NCBI GenBank assembly: GCA_023413275.1
Contig: JAEZPX010000112.1
Location: 1 to 6,692, forward strand
DNA: 6,692 nt
Reading direction: 5' to 3'
From: Bacillota bacterium
Lineage (GTDB): Bacteria; Bacillota; Clostridia; Lachnospirales; Anaerotignaceae
Below are positions 5,166-6,692 of the stretch, in pieces. Numbering within the stretch: the first letter of the stretch is position 1; each line of letters starts with the position of its first letter. Made by a program: the position numbers and the translations under genes. Under the pieces are notes generated by a model, which was given only the letters and a program-made list of their open reading frames with translations, ran no database searches and was not told the DNA's origin.

Positions 5166-6371
5166 ATGTTTTCAGTTGCATTGCCCGAAGATGTTTTATA
5201 TATCATAAAAACATTAAACCAAGCCGGCCACCAAGCTTACATTGTTGGAGGCTGTGTCCGAGATACTATTTTACACACCCAACCAAAGGATTGGGATATT
5301 ACCACCTCAGCCAAGCCCGAGGAAACAAAAAAATTGTTTTCCCATACCTTCGACACCGGCATTCAGCATGGTACCATAACCGTTGTTTTAAATCGAACGA
5401 ATTATGAGGTTACCACCTACCGCATAGAAGGAGAATATGAGGACTGTCGTCATCCCAGCGGTGTAACCTTTACGAATAATTTGCAGGAGGATTTATTGCG
5501 GAGAGACTTCACCATGAATGCCATTGCCTACCACCCAAAAGAAGGCTATCAGGACTTTTTTCATGGCATAGAGGATATACATGGGAAAACGATTCGAGGC
5601 GTAGGAGCGCCTGCTTTGCGTTTTCAAGAGGATGCTTTGCGTATGCTTCGATGTGTAAGGTTTGCCGCACAATTGGGTTTTGATGTGGAAGAAGAAACCT
5701 ACCAAGCCCTTTGCCAGAACATTGGGTTAATCAAAAAAATCAGCGTAGAACGGATTCATGACGAAATGGAAAAGCTATGGCTTTGCAACCATGTAGATAA
5801 AATGTCCCTACTTTGGCAAAGCGGTCTATTAACTGAAATTGATGAACAGCTTGCAGACCGCCTGATGCAACGGGAGCAGAACCTTTTAAAAGAACTCAGA
5901 AAAGCTCCAACAGAGTCCGTTTTGCGTTGGACCATTGTTTTACAAGACTATTCCCCCCAAGAGGCGAAGGTTTTTTTGAAAAAACTCAAGTTTGACAACG
6001 ATAGCCTAAAAAGAGTCTGCCTACTACTTGAAAATATCAATCAGGAGCTACCCACCCAAGGGTATCCTCTAAGGGGGCTTATCAGTAAGCTGGGGCTTGA
6101 AGCGGTGGGACAGCTTATTATATTGCAAGAAATTATCCACCCTACAGCACCCTCTTTGCACACAGCGCAATGCCTCCATAAGATTATCGCAGACGGAGAT
6201 TGCCTTACGTTAAAGGACTTGGCTGTTGACGGACAAATGCTCATGGAAATTGGTGTGCCTAAAGGAAAGGAATTAGGAAAGCTTCTATCCCTACTTCTGG
6301 ACTATGTGCACCAAAATCCTCAAAAAAATCATAAAAATATCTTACTGGAAAAAGCACGGGAATTTATGTAA
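5166..6371 (+). CDS. cca: CCA-adding tRNA nucleotidyltransferase (class II)
   Basis: This enzyme adds or repairs the 3'-terminal CCA of tRNAs using CTP and ATP without a nucleic-acid template. The class II signature motifs are in order: the glycine loop YIVGGCVRD (25-33), the metal-binding DxD as Asp42-Trp-Asp44, the ribose-recognising LLRRDFTMNA (110-119), and the nucleotide-selecting EDALRMLRCVRFA (155-167, with Glu155, Asp156 and Arg159). A helical neck/body/tail region of about 230 residues follows. The 401-residue length matches full-length bacterial CCA enzymes of about 400 residues. Full CCA-adding activity is the likeliest, though specialised CC- or A-adding relatives look similar. 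The ATG start has AAGGGAG at 5152-5158 with a 7-base spacer. The gene is divergent from tRNA-Lys and convergent with folA. No terminator of its own with a T-run is evident downstream on the plus strand. Confidence 0.93.
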   Translation: MFSVALPEDVLYIIKTLNQAGHQAYIVGGCVRDTILHTQPKDWDITTSAKPEETKKLFSHTFDTGIQHGTITVVLNRTNYEVTTYRIEGEYEDCRHPSGVTFTNNLQEDLLRRDFTMNAIAYHPKEGYQDFFHGIEDIHGKTIRGVGAPALRFQEDALRMLRCVRFAAQLGFDVEEETYQALCQNIGLIKKISVERIHDEMEKLWLCNHVDKMSLLWQSGLLTEIDEQLADRLMQREQNLLKELRKAPTESVLRWTIVLQDYSPQEAKVFLKKLKFDNDSLKRVCLLLENINQELPTQGYPLRGLISKLGLEAVGQLIILQEIIHPTAPSLHTAQCLHKIIADGDCLTLKDLAVDGQMLMEIGVPKGKELGKLLSLLLDYVHQNPQKNHKNILLEKAREFM

Positions 6372-6374
6372 GGG

Positions 6375-6448
6375 CAAGTTCTGGGGATTCTGCTCCAAAC
6401 CTCGCAAGCCTCAAATCAAGTTCTCAGGACTCCCTCCCGAACCCTGCA
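6375..6448. repeat. Imperfect tandem duplication, unit about 42 bp
   Basis: CAAGTTCTGGGGA (6375-6387) recurs as CAAGTTCTCAGGA (6417-6429), offset by 42 bases. Over the first 32 positions the copies agree at 22, ending in a shared GCA. It is non-coding, immediately after cca. It may be a diverged intergenic repeat element, or partly chance. Confidence 0.4.
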
Positions 6449-6487
6449 TATATATCCTTTCCGCAATAGCATGATGAAGCATTTTAA

Positions 6488-6522
6488 TTTTTCAAAAAGG
6501 GTGTCGACTTTGTCGACACCCT
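6488..6522 (-). terminator. Intrinsic terminator of folA
   Basis: A perfect 11-bp stem, AGGGTGTCGAC/GTCGACACCCT (6498-6508 with 6512-6522), closes a three-base loop. On the minus strand it is followed by TTTTT (overlapping the stem end) and then an AT-rich stretch. It lies about 20 bases after the folA stop. It may also slow plus-strand transcripts from cca, but CTCTCTTGTG on that side is a poor T-tract. Confidence 0.8.
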
Positions 6523-6543
6523 CTCTTGTGCGAATTTCAAGAC

Positions 6544-6692
6544 TTATCGTCTCTTTCTCTGATACAAAACGAACGTAAATTTCACTCCATTTTCTTCCTG
6601 CTCTTCTTCCTCAACAATTTCCCACTCAGGCATAGCATCCAAATTAGGAAAGCGGGTATCTGCGGGAAAGGCTCCATGAATTTTTGTTACAT
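6544..6692 (-). CDS. folA: Dihydrofolate reductase, C-terminal fragment cut by the window edge
   Basis: DHFR reduces dihydrofolate to tetrahydrofolate with NADPH in the cytoplasm. Only the last 48 complete codons are inside the window, beginning at base 6690; bases 6691-6692 belong to the preceding codon (NAT, perhaps Tyr). The visible sequence has the typical DHFR C-terminal pattern: VTKIHGAFPADTRFPNLD, then EWEIVEEEE, then a beta-strand pair KFTFVLYQRKRR before TAA at 6544-6546. The DTxFP motif and the FxFxxYxRK ending are characteristic of the final strands of bacterial DHFRs. The active site lies outside the window, so integrity cannot be judged. It converges on cca and ends at a strong hairpin terminator. 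Confidence 0.8.
   Translation of the reverse strand, partial: VTKIHGAFPADTRFPNLDAMPEWEIVEEEEQEENGVKFTFVLYQRKRR

Overview
The window looks like chromosomal DNA from a spore-forming Clostridia (Bacillota) species with moderately low GC. Three things point there: strong AGGAGG-type ribosome binding sites, a CotS-family spore-coat gene behind a good match to a sigma-E promoter, and a tRNA gene with no encoded CCA. The genus cannot be fixed from the sequence; Lachnospiraceae or a relative is a guess. I see no mobile element, phage gene or CRISPR array.

Layout. The left two thirds reads on the minus strand. In transcription order it holds tRNA-Lys(CTT) with its own sigma-A promoter and two tandem terminators, then a CotS-like spore-coat gene, then a 420-base non-coding stretch, then a membrane-anchored PEGA-domain protein, then a phosphoglucomutase/phosphomannomutase (pgcA) whose ribosome binding site sits just after the PEGA stop codon. 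The non-coding stretch contains a candidate structured RNA. On the right, a class II tRNA nucleotidyltransferase (cca) is read on the plus strand, divergent from the tRNA. It converges on the 3' end of a dihydrofolate reductase gene (folA, minus strand, cut by the window edge). A strong hairpin terminator and a short imperfect tandem repeat lie between cca and folA.

How the parts relate. The PEGA gene and pgcA are almost certainly one transcription unit. PgcA-type enzymes feed glucose-1-phosphate or mannose-1-phosphate to envelope and storage polysaccharides, so a joint role at the cell surface is plausible but unproven. The tRNA lacks CCA, so its maturation needs an enzyme of the kind encoded next door, although all CCA-less tRNAs in the cell need it equally. 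The tandem terminators separate the tRNA promoter from the sporulation gene.

The most interesting item is the stretch at about 3354-3628. Read on the minus strand it can form an 18-bp hairpin, a second smaller hairpin, and a 3' H-type pseudoknot (9-bp and 8-bp helices with a stacked internal hairpin) that runs into a U-tract. I could not match it to an RNA family I know. It may be an undescribed or merely unrecognised structured RNA, either cis-acting on the PEGA/pgcA genes or independent.
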